From positions 1 to 64,000 of the forward strand of contig CAZHGC010000003.1 of the NCBI GenBank assembly GCA_964531385.1: a stretch of DNA of 64,000 bases. Direction: 5' to 3'. The notes beneath the pieces are model-generated. The model saw only the letters and a program-made list of their open reading frames with translations. It did no database searches and had not been told where the DNA came from. The position numbers and the translations under genes are program-made. The DNA comes from MGBC114079 sp964531385. GTDB lineage: Bacteria; Bacillota; Clostridia; Lachnospirales; CAG-274. This document shows positions 53,871 through 62,427 of this stretch, piece after piece (the first letter of the stretch is position 1; the number at the start of each line of letters is the position of its first letter).

Positions 53871-54092
53871 TTAGCATACCTCCTGTACAATTATTCTCAT
53901 TGCCATAGCTTTACTTATTGCAATTCGAGAATTTTTTACATTTATTATTACATTTCCGTTTGCTTCGGAAAGAACTGTTAGAAGCTCTCCTTTGATTATT
54001 CCGAGAGATTCAAGAAACTTTTTTGTTTCGTCTTTTCCTTTGATTTTTTCAACCGCTTGAGTTTGACCTATTTTAACCATTGCTAACGGCAT
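53871..54092 (-). CDS. feoA: FeoA domain protein (first copy)
   Basis: A 73-residue SH3-like protein: MVKIGQTQAVEKI, KKFLESLGIIKGELLTVL and NVIINVKNSRIAISKAMAMRI. It is clearly divergent from the second copy, so this is not a recent duplication. It lacks the proline/glycine of LGDP in the other copy, suggesting different contacts. The start at 54092 follows AAAAGGAGTG. It is first in the minus-strand operon feoA-feoA-feoB-FeoB-associated protein. Confidence 0.9.
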   Translation of the reverse strand: MPLAMVKIGQTQAVEKIKGKDETKKFLESLGIIKGELLTVLSEANGNVIINVKNSRIAISKAMAMRIIVQEVC

Positions 54093-54296
54093 ATAAATCA
54101 CTCCTTTTTATATATCAAAGACGGTTAATGACATTGTTTGATTGTGTTTTTTTGAAAAAAGTTTTTTGCAGCCCCGAGGAATTTATTTTTTTGCAATAGC
54201 ACAAAATTTATTGAATTTTGTTGCACTGCACTAAATAAATTAGAAACCTCTTACTTTATTAGCATAAATTAATTAGATTAGCAAAAAATAATTCTG

Positions 54297-54356
54297 TTAG
54301 AATATGCTAACATTGTTTTGTGAGTACAGTTTACTACAACTAACTCAATTTGTCAA
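54297..54356 (-). promoter_or_regulatory. feo promoter with DtxR-like operator
   Basis: Minus strand TTGACA (54356-54351), 17 bases, TAAACT (54333-54328, weak). Downstream of the expected +1 is GTTAGAATATGCTAAC (54296-54311), a perfect-arm TTAG-N6-CTAA palindrome. A weaker TTAGCATAAATTAA lies at 54269-54282. Confidence 0.6.
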
Positions 54357-54379
54357 TGCAAATTTTATAAAAAAATATA

Positions 54380-54426
54380 TTGACAAAAAACAAATGATAT
54401 GGTATAAAATAGTTAGCTCAAGCTAA
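54380..54426 (+). promoter_or_regulatory. Divergent promoter with DtxR-like operator for the DUF2325 operon
   Basis: TTGACA (54380-54385), 17 bases, TATAAA (54403-54408), then TTAGCTCAAGCTAA (54413-54426) over the expected +1. The geometry mirrors that of the flavoprotein promoter. Confidence 0.75.
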
Positions 54427-54572
54427 TTTGTCTTTTGAGAAGTTGAAAACTCAAACAAAAATACAAGCGGCATATTAAACTTTAATTTATGAATTTTAGA
54501 ATTATGCGGTTTGCAAAAAATCTTGAGGTTAATTTTTATTTAATACATAAATGATATTTTTTTAATAATGAG

Positions 54573-54586
54573 TTAGTTTAAACTAA
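54573..54586 (+). promoter_or_regulatory. Second DtxR-like operator, in the leader
   Basis: TTAGTTTAAACTAA, a perfect 14-base palindrome, only nine bases before the AAAGGAGG ribosome site. The leader between the two operators (54427-54572) shows no gene. Confidence 0.65.
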
Positions 54587-54608
54587 TTGTGTTAAAGGAG
54601 GTTAATTG

Positions 54609-54890
54609 ATGAGCGTAGTAATAATTGGAGGAAACGACAGAATGCATTCACAGTATAAAAGTGTTTGCAAAGCACATAATTGTAAAGTGAAGGTATTTAC
54701 GCAGATGCCGGGGAAATTTAAAAGCCAGATTGGATTGCCGGACCTTTTGATACTTTTTACAAACACAGTTTCTCACAAAATGGCGTCTTCGGCAATTCAG
54801 GAGGCTTCAAAAAACAATATTATGATTGCAAGATGTCACAGCAGTTCATCATCTGCACTTAAAAAAATTCTTGCAGAGCACTGCAAATAA
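54609..54890 (+). CDS. DUF2325 domain protein
   Basis: A 93-residue Rossmann-like protein: VVIIGGNDRMHSQYKSVCKAHNC at the N-terminus, LPDLLILFTNTVSHKMASSA in the middle, and IARCHSSSSSALKKIL near the end, all DUF2325 hallmarks. Function is unknown; the two cysteines and CHSSS motif are conserved in my recollection of the family. The ATG at 54609 follows AAAGGAGG; a TTG just upstream is less likely. It is first in a three-gene operon and preceded by iron-box-like palindromes, so an iron-limitation role is likely. Confidence 0.85.
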   Translation: MSVVIIGGNDRMHSQYKSVCKAHNCKVKVFTQMPGKFKSQIGLPDLLILFTNTVSHKMASSAIQEASKNNIMIARCHSSSSSALKKILAEHCK

Positions 54891-54914
54891 TTTGAATGTA
54901 TGAGGGGTGGGTAT

Positions 54915-55469
54915 ATGTCTGATACATTTAATTCTATGATTGTGAAGCATTGTTCGCCTGTTCTTGCAGGCATAAAAACAGCAAATATGTTTACATTTTT
55001 TGAAACTTCGGAAAAAATGGAAAATATTATAGATTGTTATAACAAAGCTTTTAACTCTTTTGGAATTTATTTTCGAATATTGAATTTAAAGAAAGAGAGT
55101 TCTCTTGTTTATGTATATCGACCGGATATGCTTAAAAGGGATTTTTCGCAGAAATATGTAAAAATATTTATGGAAAAAGAAGGTTATGATGTATGCAATT
55201 TGGATTTGTGTATAAAAATGCTTAGCGAAAGAGTTATAAAAAATGATTGTTTTCCTCACGAAATTGGGCTTTTTTTGAACTATCCGATTTATGATGTTTT
55301 GGGATTTATAAAAAACAAGGGTACAAATTTTAAATGCTGTGGGTGTTGGAAAGTGTATAAAAATGAAAGTTACGCAAAGCATATTTTTTATGAATATGAA
55401 AAATGCACAAATCAATATTGTAAAAAATTCAGCAAAGAAAAGAATTTGTTAAAACTTATTGCAAACTAA
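54915..55469 (+). CDS. DUF3793 family protein
   Basis: A 184-residue cytoplasmic protein with HCSPVLAGIKTANMF at the N-terminus, PHEIGLFLNYPIYDVLGFI in the middle and the Cys-rich CCGCWKVY followed by a later C-x4-C pair, matching DUF3793. No biochemical function is established. In Clostridia the family is often found with feo and flavodoxin genes. The cysteine pattern could bind iron or zinc, but that is inference. The start at 54915 follows GAGGGGTGG; it begins 24 bases after the DUF2325 stop. Confidence 0.85.
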   Translation: MSDTFNSMIVKHCSPVLAGIKTANMFTFFETSEKMENIIDCYNKAFNSFGIYFRILNLKKESSLVYVYRPDMLKRDFSQKYVKIFMEKEGYDVCNLDLCIKMLSERVIKNDCFPHEIGLFLNYPIYDVLGFIKNKGTNFKCCGCWKVYKNESYAKHIFYEYEKCTNQYCKKFSKEKNLLKLIAN

Positions 55470-55561
55470 GAGAATATTGATTAATTGGCTGTTTTTGAAG
55501 TTATATGGCGGATTAATTTATATTTTCTTAAATATATAAATATAAGGAGTTGTTTTATTTT

Positions 55562-55972
55562 ATGAAAATAGCTGTTGTTTATTGGAGTGGAACAGGAAAC
55601 ACAGAAGCTATGGCAGAGTGTGTTGCTGAGGGTGCAAAAAGCACCGGAGCAGAGGTTTCTGTTTTTACATCAGATGAGTTTTCAACCGTTGACGGATATG
55701 ATGCTGTTGCTTTTGGCTGCCCGTCTATGGGAAGCGAAGAACTTGAAGAATCAAGTTTTGAGCCAATGTTCAGTTCGGTTGAGGCAGATTTGAAAGATAA
55801 GAAAATTGCCCTTTTTGGCTCATATGGCTGGGGAGACGGCGAATGGATGAGAAATTGGGAAGAAAGAGTTAAAGGGAATTGTGCAGAATTTTTGGGTTTT
55901 GTTATTTGCAACGATGCTCCCGATGACGCTGTTAAAGACGAATTGAAAGCACTTGGTAAAAAATTTGCATAA
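55562..55972 (+). CDS. Flavodoxin
   Basis: A 136-residue flavodoxin. The FMN phosphate loop is YWSGTGNTEAMAE (8-20), the 60s loop is around FGCPSMGSEELEE and the 90s loop is FGSYGWGDGEWM. It carries electrons in place of ferredoxin, usually when iron is scarce, which fits its position behind iron-box-type operators. The ATG at 55562 has AAGGAG 12 bases upstream, a slightly long spacing. It is third in the operon; the repeat-like palindrome downstream (56041) may terminate it. Confidence 0.93.
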   Translation: MKIAVVYWSGTGNTEAMAECVAEGAKSTGAEVSVFTSDEFSTVDGYDAVAFGCPSMGSEELEESSFEPMFSSVEADLKDKKIALFGSYGWGDGEWMRNWEERVKGNCAEFLGFVICNDAPDDAVKDELKALGKKFA

Positions 55973-56040
55973 AACGAAAGTATAACGCTTTGGCTTGTTA
56001 AAACATAGCCTACAAACAAAATATATTTATCATATTTAAA

Positions 56041-56104
56041 GTTTAAAGCAACATCATACAATTGTGCTTTATTGTTTTGGCTGAAATTGTGGTGTTGATT
56101 AAAA
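56041..56104. repeat. Intergenic palindrome, copy D (after flavodoxin)
   Basis: TTAAAGCAACATCATACAATT (read as TTAAAGCAAC then ATCATACAATT, 56043-56062) pairs imperfectly with AATTGTGGTGTTGATTAAA (56085-56103). A T-poor 3' end makes it a weak terminator. The rest of 55973-56301 has no gene. Confidence 0.6.
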
Positions 56105-56301
56105 AAATCCAAATTAATGTTTAAAATTTAATTTCACGTCAATACTCCTTTTATAAAAATAAAGAGTGTTGGGCAGATTTTGATTTGTTTTATATAATTT
56201 TGGCTTGCTGAAATTTGCGTTTTTTTGTAAAGCGATTTTTATATTTACAAAGTGATGAATCGGTTCGGCTACTTTTTATAAAAATAAAAGGAGTTTTTCT
56301 T

Positions 56302-56964
56302 ATGAAAATAAAACAATTAATGACGGAAGTTTTTAAAAATGATAAAAAGATAATTATTGTGTCTGTTATATTGGGAATTGTTTTTACATTTGTTATTAGT
56401 TGTTCGATTGCTTATTCAAACACTGTTCAAAAAGGGATTGCAAAAGATGTTTTGAGGTTTCACGTTCTTGCAAACAGCGATGAAGATTATGACCAAAGAT
56501 TGAAATTGAAAGTTCGTGATGAAATTTTGAAAAAATATAAAAGCGAACTTGAAAATTGTCAAAATGTTAGTGAAACAAAAAAGTTTTTTGAAGAGAATAT
56601 TGCAGATGTTGTTGAAACGGCAAAAGAGACAATAAAGAAAGAGGGCTTTAATTATGATGTTAAAGCGTTTATTGGCAAATCTTGTTTTCCGACAAAAAAA
56701 TATGGCGATATATCTTTTCCGGCGGGGGAATATGAAGCGTTGCGAATTGAGATTGGTTCGGCGAAAGGCAAAAATTGGTGGTGTGTTATGTTTCCGCCGT
56801 TATGTTTTGTTGATGTTTCTTGCAAAAAGGTTTCCGACAATTCGAAAGAACAGCTTAAAAATATATTGACCGAAGAAGAATATGGAATTGTTGCAAATTC
56901 GGAAACAGATAACGATTTTAAAGTTAAATTTAAAATTATAGAAATTTGCGAGAGCATTTTTTAA
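56302..56964 (+). CDS. spoIIR: Stage II sporulation protein R
   Basis: A 220-residue protein with an N-terminal membrane or export segment (IIIVSVILGIVFTFVISCSI). The SpoIIR core includes LRFHVLANSDEDYDQRLKLKVRD and KNWWCVMFPPLCFVD. SpoIIR is made in the forespore and triggers SpoIIGA to process pro-SigE in the mother cell, so the organism is, or recently was, an endospore former. The start at 56302 follows AAAAGGAG. A convincing SigF promoter was not identified by eye. Confidence 0.93.
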   Translation: MKIKQLMTEVFKNDKKIIIVSVILGIVFTFVISCSIAYSNTVQKGIAKDVLRFHVLANSDEDYDQRLKLKVRDEILKKYKSELENCQNVSETKKFFEENIADVVETAKETIKKEGFNYDVKAFIGKSCFPTKKYGDISFPAGEYEALRIEIGSAKGKNWWCVMFPPLCFVDVSCKKVSDNSKEQLKNILTEEEYGIVANSETDNDFKVKFKIIEICESIF

Positions 56965-56968
56965 AATT

Positions 56969-57010
56969 AAAAACCTCTAAACTGTTTTTATCGGTTTAGA
57001 GGTTTTTGTT
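56969..57010. terminator. Bidirectional terminator between spoIIR and yfhO
   Basis: AAAACCTCTAAAC (56969-56981) pairs with GTTTAGAGGTTTT (56993-57005), with T or A runs on both sides. Confidence 0.85.
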
Positions 57011-57015
57011 TTTAA

Positions 57016-59913
57016 TTAAAGAGATGTTTCCTCGGGTTGAGTGTTTTCTGCGTTTTGCTGTTTATTTTTCTTTTCATTTATTACTATATATGCGATGAAC
57101 GCAATTATTGAAACAACGGAAACGGCAATTCCGAGGTTAAAGCCTTGAGGGTAATAGCTGAATTGCAGTGTGTGTGTTCCTTTTGTTAAATCAACTCCCA
57201 AAAGACCTTCGTTTGCAAAGGCAACTCCTTCAACGGGTTTGCCGTCAACTTTTATGCTCCAACCTTTATCATATGGAATTGATGTGTATAAAAATCCGTC
57301 TTCTTGAACATTTACGGTTCCGTTTACAAAATCATCGCCGTATTCTGAAATTTCCATTGGTGTTTTTGCAAGTTCGCTTTGTGCTTTTTTGAAAACTTCT
57401 TCGTTGAATGAGGCTGCATAAATATATACAGAACCTGTTTTTCTGTAGGTTTTTTCGTATTCGCCTTTTCTTGTTAATTCAAGCTCAAGGGTTATTGAAC
57501 TTCCTTCGTCAACCGTTCCGATGTCTAAAAGGCTTCTTCCTGTGCTAAGTTCTCGGTCTTGACGGTCGAGTTGATTTCCGTCTTTATCTTTTACTGTATA
57601 AACTGCTCTTTTTGCATTTCCCGCATCAACATAGAGGAAAACTCTTTGTGTTTTATCATTTTTGATTGTTGCTGTCATTTTTGGTTTTGCGGTTAAGTCT
57701 TGCGGTTTTGTTATGGAATATTTATTTACATTTCTAACGTTATATTCGTTTGTTTCTTCATCTTGATTTGTTATTTTTAAATATTGAAAATCAATTGAAG
57801 TTAAATCAATGTTTTCCAAAATATTTTCTTCTGTGTTTGTTGTTTTGAAGATGAAATCGTTTTGGGCATCGAACGGGTTTTTAACATCGGTTGCCCAATC
57901 TTTAACATCGGATTTTACCATAAAGCCGAGCGGAAGAACATATGGGTTTTCATAAACATATATATAATCTTCGTTTTCGTTATTTATTCCGTATATATCG
58001 CCCAAATTATTAACTCCGGCAAGGTCTTTTATATAATCCTGCTGTTCTTTTGAAAGACCGGCAATTACAGATGTATCATCTGTTCCGATATATTCTTTTA
58101 TTTTATTTAAAGTTTCAACTTCTTCATCTGTTCCGGCAGGAATGTTGACGAGTTGGTTGTAGAACGGATTTGTTAGCGGACGGTCTCGATTTATTATATA
58201 TTTTAAGTTGAACATTGAGTCTAACAATGGTGTTGGGTCATAGAGACGGTATGAGTTGCCTGTTGCTGCCATTCCCAAATCTTGCATAAGTTGCGATGTG
58301 TTTCCATAGGCAAGAGATGAAAATTGCGAATAGCCTTTAAAATGGTAGAGAGACGATTCATTTATTGTTACGAAACGTCGCATTTCCATTCGGTTGAAAT
58401 CATTTCCGTCTTTTTCTTTTAAATAATCAATTGTTCGTTCAATTCCTGGAATATATTTTACATATTTTTCTCGTTCTGTTCTACCTGTGTAGGCAATTCC
58501 TGTTGTTGTACTGAATATACATTCGGCAAAAATTAAAACAGCAAGACCAACCAACGGGGGAACGTCTTTTTTTACACCTTTGAATATTTGATATAAAAAT
58601 ACGACATATACTGCACCGACAGCAACGTTTATTGCCACGTCATAATTTGTTAGAACTTTTTCAACTTCTTTATTTAAAGGTGCAATTACATATTCGGTTA
58701 ATGCAATTACTGCAACGAATATTCCGAGGAATATATATATTTTCTTGAAATTTACGGCACGTATGTTTAAAAATGCTTTGTATGCCATTGTTATTATTGT
58801 GAAACTGTAGATAAACGTAAAACGGTGGGGCAAGTTTGACGGAAAGTGCATTCCATGGATAAGGAAGTCCAACGTATTTACGCAACTGCACAAAAGCATA
58901 AATCCCAAAAACAAAGAATAGAGAATTTTTTCTTTGCGTTTGATATTTTTGTTTAAGTAATAGACAGGCATTAAAAGTATTGTTAAAAGCCCCGAATAAA
59001 GGTTTGGCAAGTCTTCGTTTCTTGCAAGAACGACAGGTCTTGCACCGATAAAGTGGTTTGTTAAAAGCTGATAGACATTGTCATATACTTTTAATGTTGG
59101 AAAATTTGAGTCACTTGCTTGCGTGTGGGAAAGGGCAACAGCTGTTGGAATTGTTAAAACCATTGATATTCCGCCTGCAATTATTGAGAGAATTGCAAAA
59201 TGCAAAAAGCGATTTAAAATTATTTTTTTGTCTGTTTTCCATGAGTATGTTGAAAAAACAACAACGGCAAAGTATAATGCGGCAAAAACGCACACAAGGA
59301 AAGCTATATAGAAGTTTACAAGAATTGTTAATGCAAGAGATATGCAATACATTTTGTATTTTTTTTCTTTTATAAGGCTTTCTATTCCCAATGCAACAAG
59401 AGGGAAGAGGGCTATTGCATCAAGCCACATTACGTTCCAATAATATGATGTTATGAACGCCATTGAAGAATACATTAATGAGAATATTACAATTGTTATG
59501 TCATTTCTTCCAAAACGTTTTTTGAGATAAAAAGCGAAGAACGATGCACAAAAGGCGACTTTTAAAAGAACGAAAAGTGCCATTGCTTCCGGCATATTTT
59601 CTTGCGGAAAGAAAACCATTAAAAAGCTTAATGGGCTTGCTGTGTAGTATGCAAATTGGGATATGAAATCTTTTCCGAGACCACCTTCCCAAGAATATAG
59701 AAAACTTCTTCCGTTTACAAGACGGTCTCTTAATTCTTCGTGGAAAGGTCCGTATTGATGATACATATCTACTTTTAAAATTATATTATCCCCCATTGGA
59801 TAATAACCGAGGAATATGTATGCGGCAAACATTACAAGTGCCGCAAGAACAAATGAACCCCAGACAAACTTGTTTTCTTCAAACATTCGATTTATAAATC
59901 CTGATTTTTCCAC
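57016..59913 (-). CDS. YfhO-family membrane glycosyltransferase
   Basis: A 965-residue integral membrane protein with about a dozen helices, a large extracytoplasmic domain (about 500-920) and a final helix near 935. The N-terminus (FLGYYPMGDNIILKVDMYHQYGPFHEELRDRL) and the YSWEGGLGKDFISQFAYYTASPLS segment are the YfhO signature in a GT-C type fold. In Bacillus, YfhO is the outer-face transferase that uses a polyprenyl-phosphate sugar made by a CsbB-type enzyme; both partners are encoded just upstream. The GTG start at 59913 follows AAGGAGG, overlapping the end of the previous gene. The acceptor polymer is unknown. Confidence 0.88.
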   Translation of the reverse strand: MEKSGFINRMFEENKFVWGSFVLAALVMFAAYIFLGYYPMGDNIILKVDMYHQYGPFHEELRDRLVNGRSFLYSWEGGLGKDFISQFAYYTASPLSFLMVFFPQENMPEAMALFVLLKVAFCASFFAFYLKKRFGRNDITIVIFSLMYSSMAFITSYYWNVMWLDAIALFPLVALGIESLIKEKKYKMYCISLALTILVNFYIAFLVCVFAALYFAVVVFSTYSWKTDKKIILNRFLHFAILSIIAGGISMVLTIPTAVALSHTQASDSNFPTLKVYDNVYQLLTNHFIGARPVVLARNEDLPNLYSGLLTILLMPVYYLNKNIKRKEKILYSLFLGFMLLCSCVNTLDFLIHGMHFPSNLPHRFTFIYSFTIITMAYKAFLNIRAVNFKKIYIFLGIFVAVIALTEYVIAPLNKEVEKVLTNYDVAINVAVGAVYVVFLYQIFKGVKKDVPPLVGLAVLIFAECIFSTTTGIAYTGRTEREKYVKYIPGIERTIDYLKEKDGNDFNRMEMRRFVTINESSLYHFKGYSQFSSLAYGNTSQLMQDLGMAATGNSYRLYDPTPLLDSMFNLKYIINRDRPLTNPFYNQLVNIPAGTDEEVETLNKIKEYIGTDDTSVIAGLSKEQQDYIKDLAGVNNLGDIYGINNENEDYIYVYENPYVLPLGFMVKSDVKDWATDVKNPFDAQNDFIFKTTNTEENILENIDLTSIDFQYLKITNQDEETNEYNVRNVNKYSITKPQDLTAKPKMTATIKNDKTQRVFLYVDAGNAKRAVYTVKDKDGNQLDRQDRELSTGRSLLDIGTVDEGSSITLELELTRKGEYEKTYRKTGSVYIYAASFNEEVFKKAQSELAKTPMEISEYGDDFVNGTVNVQEDGFLYTSIPYDKGWSIKVDGKPVEGVAFANEGLLGVDLTKGTHTLQFSYYPQGFNLGIAVSVVSIIAFIAYIVINEKKNKQQNAENTQPEETSL

Positions 59914-59916
59914 AAT

Positions 59917-60465
59917 TCAGGCCTCCTTTTTATCATTTTTGAATATGAAAAATTTACTGAAGAAATAGTTCATTATTATTACAAAAACATTTGCAAGAAT
60001 TTTTGCGAGTTTATCGTTCATTTCGAATTGACCGACAACCAAAAACATCCATATTAATTCGCAGATGCCGGAAAACAGCCTTGCGGCAACGAACGCTGCG
60101 GATTCTTTTAAAACAACTTTCAATTTGAAGCTTTTGCTTTCGAAAACATATAGCTTATTTGTTATATATGCAAATGCAACGGCAAGAACCCACGCAATTA
60201 CAGTTGAAATGTTTACTGCCCAAATGTATTGTTCGTTGGTTGAATCTGAAATTCCGCTTGATGCAAAAATTTCCATTGAGATTATATATACAACGTAATT
60301 TACGATTGTTGTCAGAACGCCGAATATTAGATAGCTTATTGTTTCACGATTTGCAAGTTTATTTAGAATTGGTATTTTTTTTAAAATTTTTTCGGTTAGA
60401 TTTATAATAAAGTTCATAATTAAATTATAGCTTTCGGCAAAACGGGAGTTATGCCGATTTTGCAA
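59917..60465 (-). CDS. GtrA-like flippase family protein
   Basis: A four-helix membrane protein of the GtrA/GtcA family: SYLIFGVLTTIVNYVVYII begins the first helix, NISTVIAWVLAVAFAYITNKLYVF is the conserved central motif and VNYFFSKFFIFKN-like NYFFSKFFIFKND closes it. It is thought to flip polyprenyl-phosphate sugars across the membrane. The start is uncertain: TTG 60465 has only a close AAAGG, and ATG 60417 (MNFIINLTEK) has almost no ribosome site. It lies between the GtrB-like and YfhO genes on the same strand. Confidence 0.85.
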   Translation of the reverse strand: MQNRHNSRFAESYNLIMNFIINLTEKILKKIPILNKLANRETISYLIFGVLTTIVNYVVYIISMEIFASSGISDSTNEQYIWAVNISTVIAWVLAVAFAYITNKLYVFESKSFKLKVVLKESAAFVAARLFSGICELIWMFLVVGQFEMNDKLAKILANVFVIIMNYFFSKFFIFKNDKKEA

Positions 60466-60483
60466 CGTCCTTTCTTTAAAAAT

Positions 60484-61434
60484 TTATCTGTAGTCATCTT
60501 TTTGATTGTCAACGTTTGTTTCACGTATTATATAGACAGGTCTGTTTTTTACCTCCATATATATTTTTGCAACATATTCGCCTAATATACCACAAGCGAG
60601 AATTATAATTCCTCCGATGAACAACGTTATTGTTATTAAAGAGGCATATCCGGGAGCATCAATTCCGAATGCAAGCGTTTTTATTATTATATACGAGAGG
60701 TATATAAAAGCTGAAAAAGATATGAAAATGCCAAGCACAGAAGCTATTCTTAACGGAGCTGTTGAAAATGCGGTTATTCCGTCTAACGCATATTTGAACA
60801 GCTTCCAAAAAGACCATTTTGTTTCGCCGGCGGCTCTTTCGACATTTTCGAATTTTAGCCATTTTGTTTTGAAACCGACCCAACTGAATATTCCTTTTGA
60901 AAAACGCTGGACTTCGCTCATTGCTATTACAGCATTTATCATTTTTCTGTTCATCATTCGGAAATCACCGGCTCCGTCAGGCATATCAACTTCTGAAATT
61001 TTATTTACAAGGCGATAGAAACGTCTTGTGAAGAATGTTCGCAATTTTGGGTCGCCGTCTCTTGTTGCTCTGTTTGCCGAACAACAATCATAACCTTCTT
61101 CCATTGCTTTTAACATATCGGGAATTAATTTTGGCGGATGCTGGAGGTCGGAATCGAGAACAACGGCATAATCACCCGTTGAATTTTTAAGACCCGCATA
61201 CATTGCGGATTCTTTTCCAAAATTTCTTGAAAAAGAGATGTATTTTACAAAATTATTTTGCTCAGAATATTTTTTTAATATTTCAAGTGTGTTGTCTGAA
61301 CTTCCGTCGTCTATAAATATGAAATTAAAAGAATAATTTTTTATTTTTGAAACAACATTTAATGTTTCGCTGAAAAATAAGTCTAACACTTGATTTTCGT
61401 TAAAACAAGGAACTATTATATCAACTGTTTTCAT
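60484..61434 (-). CDS. Polyprenyl-phosphate glycosyltransferase (GtrB/CsbB-like)
   Basis: A 316-residue family 2 enzyme. The GT-A domain has IIVPCFNENQVLD, FIDDGSSDNT, VVLDSDLQHPP (D-x-D) and the acceptor loop SEVQRFSKGIFSWVGF. Two C-terminal membrane helices (about 225-295) match the GtrB/CsbB/DPM1-like group. It should transfer a sugar from a nucleotide donor to undecaprenyl phosphate on the inner face. The start at 61434 follows GGAGGACAGCC. It leads the operon with gtrA-like and yfhO-like genes; together they form a complete three-component glycosylation system. Confidence 0.9.
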   Translation of the reverse strand: MKTVDIIVPCFNENQVLDLFFSETLNVVSKIKNYSFNFIFIDDGSSDNTLEILKKYSEQNNFVKYISFSRNFGKESAMYAGLKNSTGDYAVVLDSDLQHPPKLIPDMLKAMEEGYDCCSANRATRDGDPKLRTFFTRRFYRLVNKISEVDMPDGAGDFRMMNRKMINAVIAMSEVQRFSKGIFSWVGFKTKWLKFENVERAAGETKWSFWKLFKYALDGITAFSTAPLRIASVLGIFISFSAFIYLSYIIIKTLAFGIDAPGYASLITITLFIGGIIILACGILGEYVAKIYMEVKNRPVYIIRETNVDNQKDDYR

Positions 61435-61671
61435 GGCTGTCCTCCGTAAAGAAGTATAAAATTTTGACACTTGGTAAATCATATCTTTTATTTTAACACA
61501 AGAGCATATATAAAATCAAATATTAATTGAGGTAGGAGCACATAATTATGATTTTACAATTTTGGGTTGAATTTTTCTGTATTTATGCTGTTGATTTTGA
61601 TATGCTTTGAAAATGTTATTTTGAATTTATTTTTTGCTGGAGAGTGGTTCAATTTTGTCATTGTTCGAATG

Positions 61672-61700
61672 TTGACTTTATGATATGCTTATAGTATAAT
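61672..61700 (+). promoter_or_regulatory. Promoter of the small membrane-protein gene
   Basis: TTGACT (61672-61677), 17 bases, TATAAT (61695-61700). Confidence 0.75.
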
Positions 61701-61715
61701 TATTTTGGATTAATA

Positions 61716-61776
61716 CCGCACGAAGAAGAAACAAAGGCAAATTTGCAAAAATGTTTTTGTTCTTGGGGTTATGCGG
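61716..61776 (+). other. Leader hairpin before the membrane-protein gene
   Basis: CCGCA (61716-61720) pairs with TGCGG (61772-61776). Inside, AGAAACAAA pairs with TTTGTTCT with one bulge, and GCAAATTTGC forms the tip. It occupies most of the short leader; role unknown. Confidence 0.45.
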
Positions 61777-61805
61777 AATTTTAAACAAAGCTAAGGAGTG
61801 GTATT

Positions 61806-62324
61806 ATGGCTAAAAGGTTTAATATATTGTTATTTGCTGTTATATTGTTGTTTGCATTTATGCCGTTTTTTCAAATTGAAAAGTCGAATGACGCATATAT
61901 ATATGTTAGCGGGCTTGCACTTATACCGGGGCTTAATTCGATTAATGTTTTGAATGATTCTCAAGCGGCAACGGCAATTTATGAAACAGCGGGAAATATT
62001 AAATATATTTTGCTTGTTTTAATTCCGATTGTCGGAATTGTTTTATCTGTTATGTGCGAATTTTTGAAAAACAAAAAAACTGTGTTATTTTTAATGGTTA
62101 TAAGCTATATTGTTGCTTTTTTCGGCCTTTATTTTGCAACTTTTTCAGTTAACAAAATTGACAGTTATGAGCTTTCGTTCGGATATTTCGGAACTTTGTT
62201 TTGTTATACTCTCGTTTTTGTTGTTGGTGTTTTTCAACATCTTTTCGATTCAAGCGACAAAGAAGAGGATATTTGGACAGAAAAGCCGGTTTTGCAGAAG
62301 TTTAAAAGAAAAGTTAAAAAATGA
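61806..62324 (+). CDS. Uncharacterised membrane protein, four helices
   Basis: A 172-residue protein not assigned to a family. It has an initial hydrophobic segment (ILLFAVILLFAFMPFFQI), an extracytoplasmic loop of about 40 residues, three further helices (ILLVLIPIVGIVLSVM; VLFLMVISYIVAFFGLYFA; GTLFCYTLVFVVGVF) and a charged, lysine-rich cytoplasmic tail. The start follows AAGGAG. It is alone, with a clear promoter and a structured leader, and ends at a hairpin shared with the converging XRE gene. Similar small multi-helix proteins occur in Clostridia without known roles. Confidence 0.65.
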   Translation: MAKRFNILLFAVILLFAFMPFFQIEKSNDAYIYVSGLALIPGLNSINVLNDSQAATAIYETAGNIKYILLVLIPIVGIVLSVMCEFLKNKKTVLFLMVISYIVAFFGLYFATFSVNKIDSYELSFGYFGTLFCYTLVFVVGVFQHLFDSSDKEEDIWTEKPVLQKFKRKVKK

Positions 62325-62358
62325 TTTTGAAAATATAAATTGTGTTTGAATTGTTTTG

Positions 62359-62402
62359 CCAATAAAGTAAGTTCCCTGTTTTTTGGGGAATTACTTTATT
62401 GG
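62359..62402. terminator. Bidirectional terminator-like hairpin
   Basis: CCAATAAAGTAA (62359-62370) pairs perfectly with TTACTTTATTGG (62391-62402), extended by GTTCCC / GGGGAA. It lies between converging genes and has no distinct T run outside the stem. Confidence 0.65.
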
Positions 62403-62427
62403 TTGTTAATGCTTTGAATGTTGGTTG

